Positions 10,101-17,868 of a stretch of 64,000 nt of DNA are shown here, in pieces; positions within the stretch are counted from its first letter, which is position 1, and every line of letters starts with the position of its first letter. Below the pieces are notes generated by a model. It was not told the DNA's origin and did no database searches. It was given only the letters and a program-made list of their open reading frames with translations. A program made the position numbers and the translations under genes. The stretch is from assembly GCF_002995745.1 (NCBI RefSeq), contig NZ_PVXQ01000002.1, forward strand, positions 62,001 to 126,000. The letters run 5' to 3'. This DNA is from Clostridium vincentii (GTDB taxonomy: Bacteria; Bacillota; Clostridia; Clostridiales; Clostridiaceae).

Positions 10101-10254
10101 AGTAAAAAAAGTTAAAGAAAGAAGGAATTTATAATATATTATAGAATAATACATTGTATGATAAAAATAAAGTTAAGAAGTACAATATATGTATAAAATT
10201 GTTTGAATGTAGCTTAAATTTATATAATAAATATTAAAGAGAGGATATGGAAAA

Positions 10255-10716
10255 ATGTTGAAACTTACTTGGATAGAATTTTTTTTAAGACTTATTCCAG
10301 AAACATTTATTTTAATAGGGGGTATACATATAATCTCTAGAAAATCTTTTGATATGCCTAAATATATATTTTCAAGTATAGTAATGGCTATATTAAGCTT
10401 CTTTATAAGGTGGCTTCCTATATATTTTGGGGTACATATGATGATTAATGTAATATTGACCATATGTGCAATGGTAATTATTAACATTGGAATAATGAGA
10501 GCTATATATAGTACTTTGTTAATAACGTTCCTACTAGCTTTAAGTGAATTTTTAAATATGATAGTGTTGAATTTACTAAATATAAATATTGAATCTTTAA
10601 GTCCTTTTATAAAATGTTTATTTGGTGTACCATCATTAATTATGATGTCGCTATTTATAATAGCAATTAATTGGTTTCTAAAAAGGAAAGAAGGAATAAA
10701 ATATGTCTCTAACTGA
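10255..10716 (+). CDS. Agr-associated membrane protein, copy 2 (AgrC-sensor-like?)
   Basis: 153 residues, about five membrane helices, paralogous to the 7611-8072 protein. It is the first gene of the agr-type operon: its 3' end overlaps the agrB start by 14 nt, so the two are co-translated. The combination IYFGVHMMINVIL followed by AIYSTLLITFLLALSEFLN resembles the membrane half of AgrC-family receptors, without dimerisation or kinase parts. It could be a detached pheromone receptor, a processing partner of AgrB or an immunity-type factor. All three are inferences. Confidence 0.65.
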   Translation: MLKLTWIEFFLRLIPETFILIGGIHIISRKSFDMPKYIFSSIVMAILSFFIRWLPIYFGVHMMINVILTICAMVIINIGIMRAIYSTLLITFLLALSEFLNMIVLNLLNINIESLSPFIKCLFGVPSLIMMSLFIIAINWFLKRKEGIKYVSN

Positions 10717-11362
10717 AAAAATTGCAGTTAAAATAGGCAACAATGCTAAGTTGTTCTTGAATGCTGATGAAGATAAAGAACAAGTTATTGTATATGGTGC
10801 AATAAATTTAATTCAAACTATATTTGCTGTTTTATGGGTAATAATTGCCAGTTTGTTTTTTGGAGTACTTTATGAGGCTTTAATATTTTCTATTGTTGTT
10901 AGCATTTTAAGAAAATATTCAGGTGGTGTACATTCTTCTTCATCAAGTCGTTGCATTATAATAGGTACAATTTTAGCAGTGGTAGCAGGAATATCCATTG
11001 ATAAGTTATTTTATAAATTTAATATGCCCACTGTAATAGTAAGTAACATAGCTTTCATGGCATTTGCCTTCATAATAGTTACAAAAAATGCACCTGTAGA
11101 CAGTATTAAGAAACCTATTACCAATAGGGAAATTAAAAAACAATTTAAAAAGAAATCTATTATTGTAATATTTATTTTTTCACTTATAATCGTAATTTTA
11201 TGTGCATTTAGTAAAACGCACTCAGAATTATTTTATATAAAAGTTATAGAAAGTATTAGTTTTGGAATACTATGGCAGTCTATTACACTTACTAAAATTG
11301 GGATAAGCATTCTAAACAAAGTCGATTTTGTTTTGAAATATATAATGGAAGGCGGTGAATAA
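10703..11362 (+). CDS. agrB: AgrB-like pheromone-processing membrane endopeptidase
   Basis: 219 residues with about six membrane helices. AgrB cuts the C-terminal tail of AgrD and cyclises the peptide into a thiolactone. The conserved catalytic segment is RKYSGGVHSSSSSRC, with His77 and Cys84, the same numbers as the catalytic pair of Staphylococcus aureus AgrB. The start overlaps the preceding membrane-protein gene, and the substrate gene agrD begins 2 nt after the stop. This tight order supports a working biosynthetic unit. Confidence 0.95.
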   Translation: MSLTEKIAVKIGNNAKLFLNADEDKEQVIVYGAINLIQTIFAVLWVIIASLFFGVLYEALIFSIVVSILRKYSGGVHSSSSSRCIIIGTILAVVAGISIDKLFYKFNMPTVIVSNIAFMAFAFIIVTKNAPVDSIKKPITNREIKKQFKKKSIIVIFIFSLIIVILCAFSKTHSELFYIKVIESISFGILWQSITLTKIGISILNKVDFVLKYIMEGGE

Positions 11363-11363
11363 T

Positions 11364-11498
11364 ATGAAAAATAAAATTAATAACTTATTTGTTAAACTTA
11401 CATCAAATGTTTGTACAAAAATAGCATTTTCAGTTTCAGCATCAGCTTGTTCTTGGGGTTTTTTTCAACCAGAAGAACCTAAGTGCTTAAGAAAATAG
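11364..11498 (+). CDS. agrD: AgrD-like cyclic autoinducer peptide precursor
   Basis: A 44-residue ORF with three parts: an amphipathic N-terminal leader (MKNKINNLFVKL...), a core SASACSWGFF and an acidic, Pro-containing tail QPEEPKCLRK. Layout and tail closely match clostridial AgrD peptides such as the C. perfringens precursor, where a five-residue ring starting at Cys precedes xQPEEPK. By that analogy the mature signal would be a thiolactone ring of Cys29-Ser-Trp-Gly-Phe33, possibly with one or two N-terminal residues; this prediction is inference. Its GGCGGTG ribosome site lies in the end of agrB. A hairpin terminator follows at 11534. Confidence 0.9.
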   Translation: MKNKINNLFVKLTSNVCTKIAFSVSASACSWGFFQPEEPKCLRK

Positions 11499-11533
11499 GG
11501 AATAAAAAATTTAGTTCAACCAATATTGAAGGT

Positions 11534-11572
11534 AAAAATTGTTGATATATTTAGTCAACAATTTTTACTTTT
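11534..11572 (+). terminator. Hairpin terminator/attenuator between agrD and the kinase gene
   Basis: A perfect 12-bp stem (aaaaattgttga / tcaacaattttt) with a 9-nt loop; the 3' arm itself ends in five T. It would stop most agrBD transcripts before the kinase gene, allowing more pheromone than kinase to be made. Confidence 0.75.
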
Positions 11573-11612
11573 GATTTTATGTATTTTTTCTATAATACTA
11601 GGAGGTCACCTT

Positions 11613-13475
11613 GTGAAAACTATTAAAAATAAAAACGAAAATAATTTATCTATTATGCTATCTATTGTGAAAAGTGCAATAATAGTATTTATTAGTATAA
11701 TCATATATATTAATTTGCCTAAATATTGGGTTGATTTAAATATAAATAGGAATGGTCAATTCAATTTGTATACTACAGGATTGTTTTTATGTATTATTGG
11801 GATATCCTACTTAATTTGGTTGATAATTAATTATAAGGTATCACAATCATCAAATTTATTTAGAATATCTTGGCTATTAGAAAACATTTTTTTTATGACT
11901 AGTATTTCTTTAGCAATATATTTATCTACAATTCATGAAAGTGAATATAAATATGTATTTCTATTATTAATAATATCTTCAGTTATTCAATATGGTTCGC
12001 ATTATGGAATTATAACCTCACTTCTTTCTTCATGTTGTATACTTGGAGCAGATTTATTATATGCGCCACTAACAGAGGGCATTAATTTATATTTACAAAA
12101 GGATTTAATAATGACGGGAGTATTTATTATTGTTGCATGGATTCTTGGATATTATGTTGACATGGAGTATGAAAATAATAAAAAAAGAGATGAAACACTT
12201 AGCATACTAAGCACTGAACTAGAAGAAAAAAATAAACAGAGACAAAGTATGGAATCCATATTATTAAAAAATAAAATTTGTTATGATATGCTGTTTGAAA
12301 ATTCTTTGAATTCTATTATTTTACATAATGAAGGAATAATAATATACGCGAATAAAAGCGCAGCCCAATTGCTGGGATATAAAAATCCGATAGAGTTAAA
12401 TGGGAAAAGCTTTTATAATCATTACTCCGAAGATATAAAATTAAATATTGAAAATAAGTATTTAAATATTAGTGGTAATGAGCTTTCAAAGATTATTGAA
12501 GATGAGAATATATTAAACTGTAATGGAAACTTTATTCCAGTACGTAACACATCATCATTTTTTACGTACAAAGAGAAAGCTTCAGTATTAACTTTTTTAA
12601 TTGATATAACTTCAGAAAGAAAAGTAGAAATCTTAGAGCAGGATAGTGAAAAGAATTTAAAATTACTTAATGAAACAAGAGAATTTAATAGTATTATAAT
12701 AGACTTTTTTACTAATATGTCTCATGAACTTAAAACACCTGTTAATGTTATCTATGGTGCTATACAAACTATAGATATGCATTTAGATAATTATAATCTA
12801 GATAGTAATATAGACAAATGCAAATCCTATTTAAAGATAATGAAACAAAATTGTCTTAGAATGATTAGGTTGATAAATAATCTTCTAGATATAGCTAAAT
12901 TGGATTCTGGATACATCAAAATTAATAAAACAAATGGTAATATTGTAAGTGTTGTAGAAGATATCATTCAATCAGTGGTATGTTATGGGAAAAGTAAAGA
13001 AATAGAAATTATATTTGATACAGATATTGAAGAAAAGATTATGGGTTTTGATCACGATATGATAGAACGTATAATGTTGAATTTAGTATCTAATGCATTT
13101 AAATATAGTAATTTGAGAGGGCAAATATATGTTAATGTAATAGATGAAGAATCAAGTGTTGTCATTAAAGTAAAAGATCAAGGAGCTGGTATTCCAAAAA
13201 GTAAACTTGATGTTATATTTGAACGTTTTGGACAGGCGAATTCCACCCTTTCTAGACAGTGTGAAGGAACCGGAATAGGGCTATATCTAGTGAAATCTTT
13301 TATAGAGATGCATGATGGTAAAATAAGTGTTATAAGTAATGAAGGGGAAGGCACTGAATTTTCAATAGTATTACCTTCGAAATTAGTTGAAAATGAAGAT
13401 TATGTAGATAACGTTTTTTTCGAGACTAATGTAGAGAGGATAGAAATAGAGTTTTCTGATATATACTCAATATAA
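11613..13475 (+). CDS. Membrane PAS sensor histidine kinase, copy 2 (agr-linked)
   Basis: 620 residues, same architecture as copy 1: about six membrane helices, PAS domain, HisKA with His371 in NMSHELKTP, HATPase, and the EIEFSDIYS tail. The frame is open from a TTG at 11526, but GTG at 11613 sits 6 nt after a perfect GGAGGT, lies beyond the terminator hairpin and gives a protein that aligns end to end with copy 1, so I take 11613. It is the likely signal-responsive kinase of the agr-type operon, though it is a PAS/HisKA enzyme rather than the usual GHKL AgrC. No AgrA-like regulator is nearby. Confidence 0.9.
   Translation: MKTIKNKNENNLSIMLSIVKSAIIVFISIIIYINLPKYWVDLNINRNGQFNLYTTGLFLCIIGISYLIWLIINYKVSQSSNLFRISWLLENIFFMTSISLAIYLSTIHESEYKYVFLLLIISSVIQYGSHYGIITSLLSSCCILGADLLYAPLTEGINLYLQKDLIMTGVFIIVAWILGYYVDMEYENNKKRDETLSILSTELEEKNKQRQSMESILLKNKICYDMLFENSLNSIILHNEGIIIYANKSAAQLLGYKNPIELNGKSFYNHYSEDIKLNIENKYLNISGNELSKIIEDENILNCNGNFIPVRNTSSFFTYKEKASVLTFLIDITSERKVEILEQDSEKNLKLLNETREFNSIIIDFFTNMSHELKTPVNVIYGAIQTIDMHLDNYNLDSNIDKCKSYLKIMKQNCLRMIRLINNLLDIAKLDSGYIKINKTNGNIVSVVEDIIQSVVCYGKSKEIEIIFDTDIEEKIMGFDHDMIERIMLNLVSNAFKYSNLRGQIYVNVIDEESSVVIKVKDQGAGIPKSKLDVIFERFGQANSTLSRQCEGTGIGLYLVKSFIEMHDGKISVISNEGEGTEFSIVLPSKLVENEDYVDNVFFETNVERIEIEFSDIYSI
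12860..13454 (+). repeat. Near-identical tract shared by the two kinase genes, copy B
   Basis: Counterpart of 9381-9975. The protein differences here are few (for example GRIYVDV versus GQIYVNV, NSSLS versus NSTLS, GKSTEF versus GEGTEF). Confidence 0.8.
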
Positions 13476-13619
13476 ATGTGGTATAGTAGATTTCATCGAT
13501 ATATTAATAAAAGGCAAACGAGCTTAAGAGGGCTAAGTCAACAAAGCTTACAAAAAATAAATTATCGAATAAAGTTGAACTGTGCTGGAAATAATAATAT
13601 ATGAAAGAGGGTGATATAT

Positions 13620-13772
13620 ATGGGTTTTTTACGTTGGTTAGGAGGAATAGTAATATTTTTCTGGTTATTAGGATTTTTACTTAAAATCGGTGGAGGCATG
13701 ATACATCTGTTGATCGTCGTAGCTGCCATAGTATTTCTTATTGATTTTATTTTCGGTAGAAAAAAATCTTAA
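13620..13772 (+). CDS. Lmo0937-family small membrane protein
   Basis: A 50-residue ORF behind GAGGGTGAT, below the usual ORF length cut-off. It has two hydrophobic helices separated by KIGGGMIHLL and a basic end (GRKKS). The pattern LRWLGGIVIFFWLLGF...GGGMIHLLIVVA is that of the Lmo0937-type small membrane proteins common in Firmicutes. Function is unknown. It is monocistronic, with a terminator following. Confidence 0.8.
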   Translation: MGFLRWLGGIVIFFWLLGFLLKIGGGMIHLLIVVAAIVFLIDFIFGRKKS

Positions 13773-13797
13773 AGAATATTTATGGAATAGTAATTTA

Positions 13798-13839
13798 AAT
13801 CTTGTATCATCATTTTATATGGTGATCCAGGATTTTTTT
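13798..13839 (+). terminator. Terminator after the small membrane protein gene
   Basis: Imperfect 14-bp stem (aatcttgtatcatc / ggtgatccaggatt, with wobble pairs and one mismatch) followed by seven T. Confidence 0.7.
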
Positions 13840-13880
13840 CGGTATAAAAAGAGATAGTGGATAGATGTGTTTGCAAATGG

Positions 13881-13914
13881 ATTGTAAACCGTGACATAAG
13901 TTAGGGTTTACAAT
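13881..13914 (+). promoter_or_regulatory. BirA (biotin repressor) operator
   Basis: Perfect 10-bp inverted repeat attgtaaacc / ggtttacaat separated by 14 nt, 60 nt before bioY. This is the form of Firmicute BirA operators (TGTnAAC-N14/15-GTTnACA). It should repress bioY and the following bio genes when biotin is plentiful. Confidence 0.85.
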
Positions 13915-13974
13915 ATAAAGGTTATGGATTATTATGTATATAGGAAAGAAAATATTGGAAGAGGGATATATTTT

Positions 13975-14529
13975 ATGAAAAAGACAAGAAATTTAATTTT
14001 AGTAGCTATGTTTGCGGCTTTAGCAGCGATTGGTGCATTTATTAAGGTGCCGATACCATATGTGCCTTTTACCCTTCAATATCTATTTTGTGCCTTAGCT
14101 GGCGTAACTTTAGGCTCAAGACTAGGAGCTTTGTCACAAATAGTCTATGTGGCTATTGGACTTCTGGGAGTACCTGTTTTTACTGAAGGCGGAGGTTTCA
14201 ATTATATATTTAAACCTACCTTTGGGTATCTTATTGGCTTTATCATAGCGGCTTATGTTATAGGCAAAATAAGAGAAAATATTAAGAAGCTAACTTTTAT
14301 TAAGGCAATATTTATGCTGCTTTCAGGTTTGTTTTTTATATACTTATTTGGAGTTGTATATTTATATATTAGTTATAATTTATATATGGGAAAAGATATT
14401 TCTTTTTATTTCGCGTTTTTTTATGGTTTTGTAGTTTGTATAGCTGGCGATTTGCTACTAACAGTATTTGCAGCCTATATCTCAATAAAACTATTATCTG
14501 TATTAAGGAAATGTGGATATATTGATTAA
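13975..14529 (+). CDS. bioY: BioY biotin transporter, S-component
   Basis: 184 residues, six membrane helices, with the BioY hallmarks VPIPYVPFTLQ, LAGVTLGSRLG and GVPVFTEGGG. BioY is the substrate-capturing subunit of an energy-coupling-factor (ECF) biotin importer; the ECF ATPases are not in this window. The frame extends to an ATG at 13924, but ATG 13975 follows an AGAGGGA site and fits the family length. It lies directly behind the BirA operator, ahead of bioD and bioA. Confidence 0.95.
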   Translation: MKKTRNLILVAMFAALAAIGAFIKVPIPYVPFTLQYLFCALAGVTLGSRLGALSQIVYVAIGLLGVPVFTEGGGFNYIFKPTFGYLIGFIIAAYVIGKIRENIKKLTFIKAIFMLLSGLFFIYLFGVVYLYISYNLYMGKDISFYFAFFYGFVVCIAGDLLLTVFAAYISIKLLSVLRKCGYID

Positions 14530-14567
14530 TAAAATGGTAAGTGAATTAAAGATGGAGGTTAGAAAAA

Positions 14568-15282
14568 GTGACTAAGGGAGTATTTATAGTTGGAACGGAT
14601 ACTGATGTGGGTAAAACTATTGTAACTGCGGGACTTATACATGTTCTCAGGAGTAATGGATTATTTTAAAGCCTCATTAAGTGGTGCTTTGCAAATAGGC
14701 AAGGATATTATTCCAGGTGATACTAAGCTTGCTTGTGAAGTTAGCAATTTAGAAGAGGACTATGAAAATATTACACCATATGTTTATAGGGCCGCAGTAT
14801 CCCCTCATATTGCAGCAAAATTAGAGAATACCCCTATGGATTTAGATATAGTAAAAAAAAAGTATGCTTATTTAAAGGAAAAGTATGATTTTATAATTGC
14901 TGAAGGTAGTGGTGGAATAGTATGTCCGTTGATAGACGATGAAAGAGGAGTATATCTCCTTGAGAATCTTATTAAGGATTTAAATATGAGTGTTATTATT
15001 GTTGCAAGGGCCGGGGTTGGAACAATAAATCATTCGGTGCTAACAGTAAAATATATAGAATCATTAGGAATTAAAATCAAAGGTATTATAATAAACAACT
15101 ATAAAGAGAATCTAATTTGCGATGATAATATTAATATGATAGAAAAACTTACTAAAGTGCCTATTATAGGAAAGTTTAAAAGTATGGAAAACTTAGAGGA
15201 TACCATGATAGAAGATATAAGAACAAATGCCGAAAAGGCTTTTAGAGCTCAGATGATAATAGAATGTACTGAGGAATTATAA
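14568..15282 (+). pseudogene. bioD: Dethiobiotin synthetase, frameshifted
   Basis: GTG 14568 (after GGAGGT) opens a frame reading TKGVFIVGTDTDVGKTIVTAG, the BioD P-loop, which ends at TAA about 14667. The rest (FKASLSGALQIG, then AEGSGGIVCPL and the C-terminal half) continues in the next frame. The junction falls at SNG/YFKA. Related BioD proteins have about four more residues there, and a loss of 11 nt would explain both the frame and the missing residues (715 + 11 = 726, divisible by three). The ATP-dependent step from diaminopelargonic acid to dethiobiotin should therefore be lost unless this is a sequencing error or a second bioD exists. Confidence 0.85.
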
Positions 15283-15301
15283 TAAAGATTGAGGTGTAGA
15301 T

Positions 15302-16657
15302 ATGAATGATTATGTAAAAAAGGATTTGAAATATATATGGCACCCTTGTGCACAAATGAAGGACTATGAGGACCTTAAACCAATAGTTATAGAAAAAGGA
15401 GAAGGAGTTTGGCTCTATGATATTGATGGAAATAAATATTTAGACTGTATATCATCTTGGTGGACAAATACCCTGGGACATAGCAATAAGAGAATTAATG
15501 AAGCTATAAAAAAGCAGATAGATAGCATTGAACATGTTATATTTGCGAATTTTTCAAATAAACCAGCTATAGAGTTAGCAGAAAAATTGGTAAATATAAC
15601 ACCAAGTAAACTTACCAAAGTTTTTTTCTCTGATAATGGCTCCTCGGCAGTTGAGATAGCTTTAAAAATGAGTTTTCATTATAATATGCAAAAGGGTAGG
15701 GATGAAAAGAGAAGGTTTGTAGCTCTAAGTGATGCATACCATGGGGAAACCCTAGGAGCTTTATCTGTCTGTGATATTGATGAGTTTAATATGGTATACA
15801 AACCTCTACTTTTAGATACCATAAGAGTAGAAGGACCAGATTGTTATAGGTGTAAATATGATTGCGCTAGAGATGCTTGTAATGCAGAGTGCTTTGAAGT
15901 TATGGAAAAGTGTATAATTGAAAACCATGATGAGATAAGTGCTGTAATAGTTGAACCTATGGTTCAAGGGGCTGCTGGCATGAGAATGTATTCACCAGTT
16001 TATCTAAAGAAGCTTCGTCAGATTTGTGATAAATATGATATACACCTTATTGCAGATGAGATTGCAATGGGGTTTGGTAGAACTGGGGAGATGTTTGCTT
16101 GTAATCATGCCCAAATAAGCCCAGACTTTATGTGCCTTTCAAAAGGAATTTCTGCTGGATATATGCCTATGTCAGTAGTTATGACAACAGATGAAGTATA
16201 TGATTGTTTTTATGGTGATTATAATGAGCGAAAATCATTTCTTCATAGCCATACTTATTCAGGGAATGCTATGGGGTGCGCCATTGCTTTAGAAAATCTA
16301 AAAATATTTGAAGAAGATAATATTATAGAGAATAATCGAGAAAAGGGTGAGCTAATAAGAAAACTTACCATGGAAAAGGCAGAATCTTTAAAACATGTAG
16401 GTGAAGTACGAAGTATAGGTATGATAACAGCTATTGAAATAGTAAAAGATAGGGCCACAAAAGAAGGCTATCCTTGGCAAATGAGAGTAGGGTATGAAAT
16501 TTATAAGATAGCTCTTAGCAAGGGATTATTATTAAGACCTATTGGAAATGTATTATATTTTATTCCTCCATACATTATTAATGAAGAGGAAATAAAGTTT
16601 ATGGTAAATACCTGCTTTCAGAGTATAGAAGAATATTTCACCGGGAATAGGTCATAA
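15302..16657 (+). CDS. bioA: Adenosylmethionine/lysine-8-amino-7-oxononanoate aminotransferase
   Basis: 451 residues, a class-III PLP aminotransferase. The N-terminal WHPCAQMKDYE and SSWWTNTLGH are BioA signatures; the PLP lysine is K281 in CLSKGISAG, and ADEIAMGFGRTG holds the ring-stacking Asp. It converts KAPA to DAPA in biotin synthesis. A Cys-rich insert (CYRCKYDCARDACNAEC, 181-197) resembles that of the BioK-type enzymes, which use lysine instead of S-adenosylmethionine as amino donor, so the donor is uncertain. It follows bioD by 19 nt in the BirA-controlled operon. Confidence 0.92.
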   Translation: MNDYVKKDLKYIWHPCAQMKDYEDLKPIVIEKGEGVWLYDIDGNKYLDCISSWWTNTLGHSNKRINEAIKKQIDSIEHVIFANFSNKPAIELAEKLVNITPSKLTKVFFSDNGSSAVEIALKMSFHYNMQKGRDEKRRFVALSDAYHGETLGALSVCDIDEFNMVYKPLLLDTIRVEGPDCYRCKYDCARDACNAECFEVMEKCIIENHDEISAVIVEPMVQGAAGMRMYSPVYLKKLRQICDKYDIHLIADEIAMGFGRTGEMFACNHAQISPDFMCLSKGISAGYMPMSVVMTTDEVYDCFYGDYNERKSFLHSHTYSGNAMGCAIALENLKIFEEDNIIENNREKGELIRKLTMEKAESLKHVGEVRSIGMITAIEIVKDRATKEGYPWQMRVGYEIYKIALSKGLLLRPIGNVLYFIPPYIINEEEIKFMVNTCFQSIEEYFTGNRS

Positions 16658-16679
16658 GGTAAAGGAGATACTGAGGAAG

Positions 16680-16800
16680 GGATTAAGCATTACAAGCTTA
16701 ATCCTATAACTCCCCGCAAGGGGTGCCTTCCAGGTGCTAACTTTCAACTATCCCGAAGGGCGTGTGGCGTAGGCAATTTGTTCTAGCAGTTACCATTTGT
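16680..16800. other. GC-rich hairpin island (structured RNA or palindromic repeat)
   Basis: Directly after bioA comes a 9-bp hairpin (ggattaagc / gcttaatcc, 16680-16704) without a T tract. It is followed by about 80 nt of unusually GC-rich sequence with a CCCC-GCAA-GGGG hairpin (16712-16723) and a CCC-GAA-GGG hairpin (16752-16760). GC-rich islands in AT-rich genomes often mark structured RNAs or dispersed palindromic repeats. No ORF fits. Identity unknown; it lies between the convergent bioA and AraC genes. Confidence 0.45.
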
Positions 16801-16819
16801 ACTACATGGAATAACCTAT

Positions 16820-17647
16820 TTATTTATGTTTACTTCTATAATATGAAGGGGATAGACCTATAGTTTTTTTAAATTGTTTTGAAAAAACAAATTGATCAGT
16901 GTAACCAACAGACGTAGATACTTCTGCTATGGATAAATCATGGTTTGTTAAAAATCGGCATGCTTTTTCCATTCGTGTTTTTATAATGTATTCAATAGGC
17001 GTTTGTCCTAAAATATTTTTAAATATGGTACATAAATATTTGCGATTTATACCAATGTAGTCAGCTAAGCTATTTACACTTATGTTATAGCAGAAATTCA
17101 CTTCAATGTAGTCAACGGCACTTTTTACATATCGTTGAATATTTGAATCATAAAGACTCACTGTAGTGGATTTAGGTGCTATTTCAATTAATTTAGACAG
17201 AAATAAATATAAATAAGATAATCTAGATAAATCAGTTTCTAAAGAGAAATTAGTAAAGCTGGCCATTTTTTCTATAGTATCTTTAAAAAAATCATCAGTA
17301 TCATAATAAAATATGGGGTTATCATAGCTAAGGCCTGCATTATGTATAATTTTTGGTACTTTTACTCCGTTAAAACCAACCCAAAGATAATGCCAAGGAT
17401 CCTCCATATCTGCCTCGTAATAAGCAACATGATCAGGGCAGATAAGAAATGCATCCCCAGCTTCTAAATTATATAGTTTTTTTCCTGATTTAAAAGTACC
17501 TTTTCCGCTGAGTATAAAATGTATAATAAAATGATCTCTAGCTACAGGTCCAAAGGAATATCCTCCGGTACATATTTCTTCTCCGCAATCATAAAAATTT
17601 AAATCGGTATTAGTAAAATTATCAGTTTCAACACACCATACTTCCAT
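16820..17647 (-). CDS. msmR: AraC-family regulator of the alpha-galactoside operon (MsmR-like)
   Basis: 275 residues: an N-terminal cupin-like arabinose-binding fold (about 20-160, with RDHFIIHFILSGKG and WHYLWVGF) and a C-terminal pair of AraC helix-turn-helix motifs ending in GYTDQFVFSKQFKKTIGLSPSYYR. MsmR/RafR-type activators control raffinose or melibiose operons, and this gene is divergent from one. The frame extends further upstream, but the ATG at 17647 follows AGAGGATG and gives the family length. A -10/-35 pair and a palindrome lie between it and melA. Confidence 0.88.
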   Translation of the reverse strand: MEVWCVETDNFTNTDLNFYDCGEEICTGGYSFGPVARDHFIIHFILSGKGTFKSGKKLYNLEAGDAFLICPDHVAYYEADMEDPWHYLWVGFNGVKVPKIIHNAGLSYDNPIFYYDTDDFFKDTIEKMASFTNFSLETDLSRLSYLYLFLSKLIEIAPKSTTVSLYDSNIQRYVKSAVDYIEVNFCYNISVNSLADYIGINRKYLCTIFKNILGQTPIEYIIKTRMEKACRFLTNHDLSIAEVSTSVGYTDQFVFSKQFKKTIGLSPSYYRSKHK

Positions 17648-17678
17648 TTTATCACATCCTCTTAATTCACTTGTGGAT

Positions 17679-17706
17679 ATTATAACATATTTTGTAGACA
17701 TGTAAA
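17679..17706 (-). promoter_or_regulatory. Promoter of the AraC regulator gene
   Basis: On the minus strand TTTACA (17701-17706), a 16-nt spacer and TATAAT (17679-17684), about 30 nt before the ATG. Confidence 0.6.
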
Positions 17707-17726
17707 CATTTACTATTAAATGTTTA
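17703..17726. promoter_or_regulatory. Palindromic operator between regulator and melA
   Basis: Perfect 9-bp inverted repeat taaacattt / aaatgttta with a 6-nt spacer. It overlaps the -35 of the AraC gene and lies 143 nt before melA, so it could serve autoregulation and activation. The binding protein is not proven. Confidence 0.5.
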
Positions 17727-17868
17727 GAGTCCATAATAAAGGTACAAGCTCAAGGACGGTTAATACAGATAAGTATGACACCCTCAATAACGAAGGGGCT
17801 TGAAAGCAGGGCATTAATAATTCATAATAAATAGCTAATATTTAAATTTAAAAAAAGGAGAATTAAGT

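Noticed and set aside
10173..10487. Minus-strand ORF over the 153-aa membrane-protein gene (and a similar one at 7604-8014)
   Set aside because: Both occur antisense to paralogous membrane genes and resemble each other only because the sense strands do; no start signals.
13476..13604. Short plus-strand ORF after kinase copy 2
   Set aside because: No ribosome binding site and an atypical Arg/Gln-rich translation; treated as non-coding spacer.
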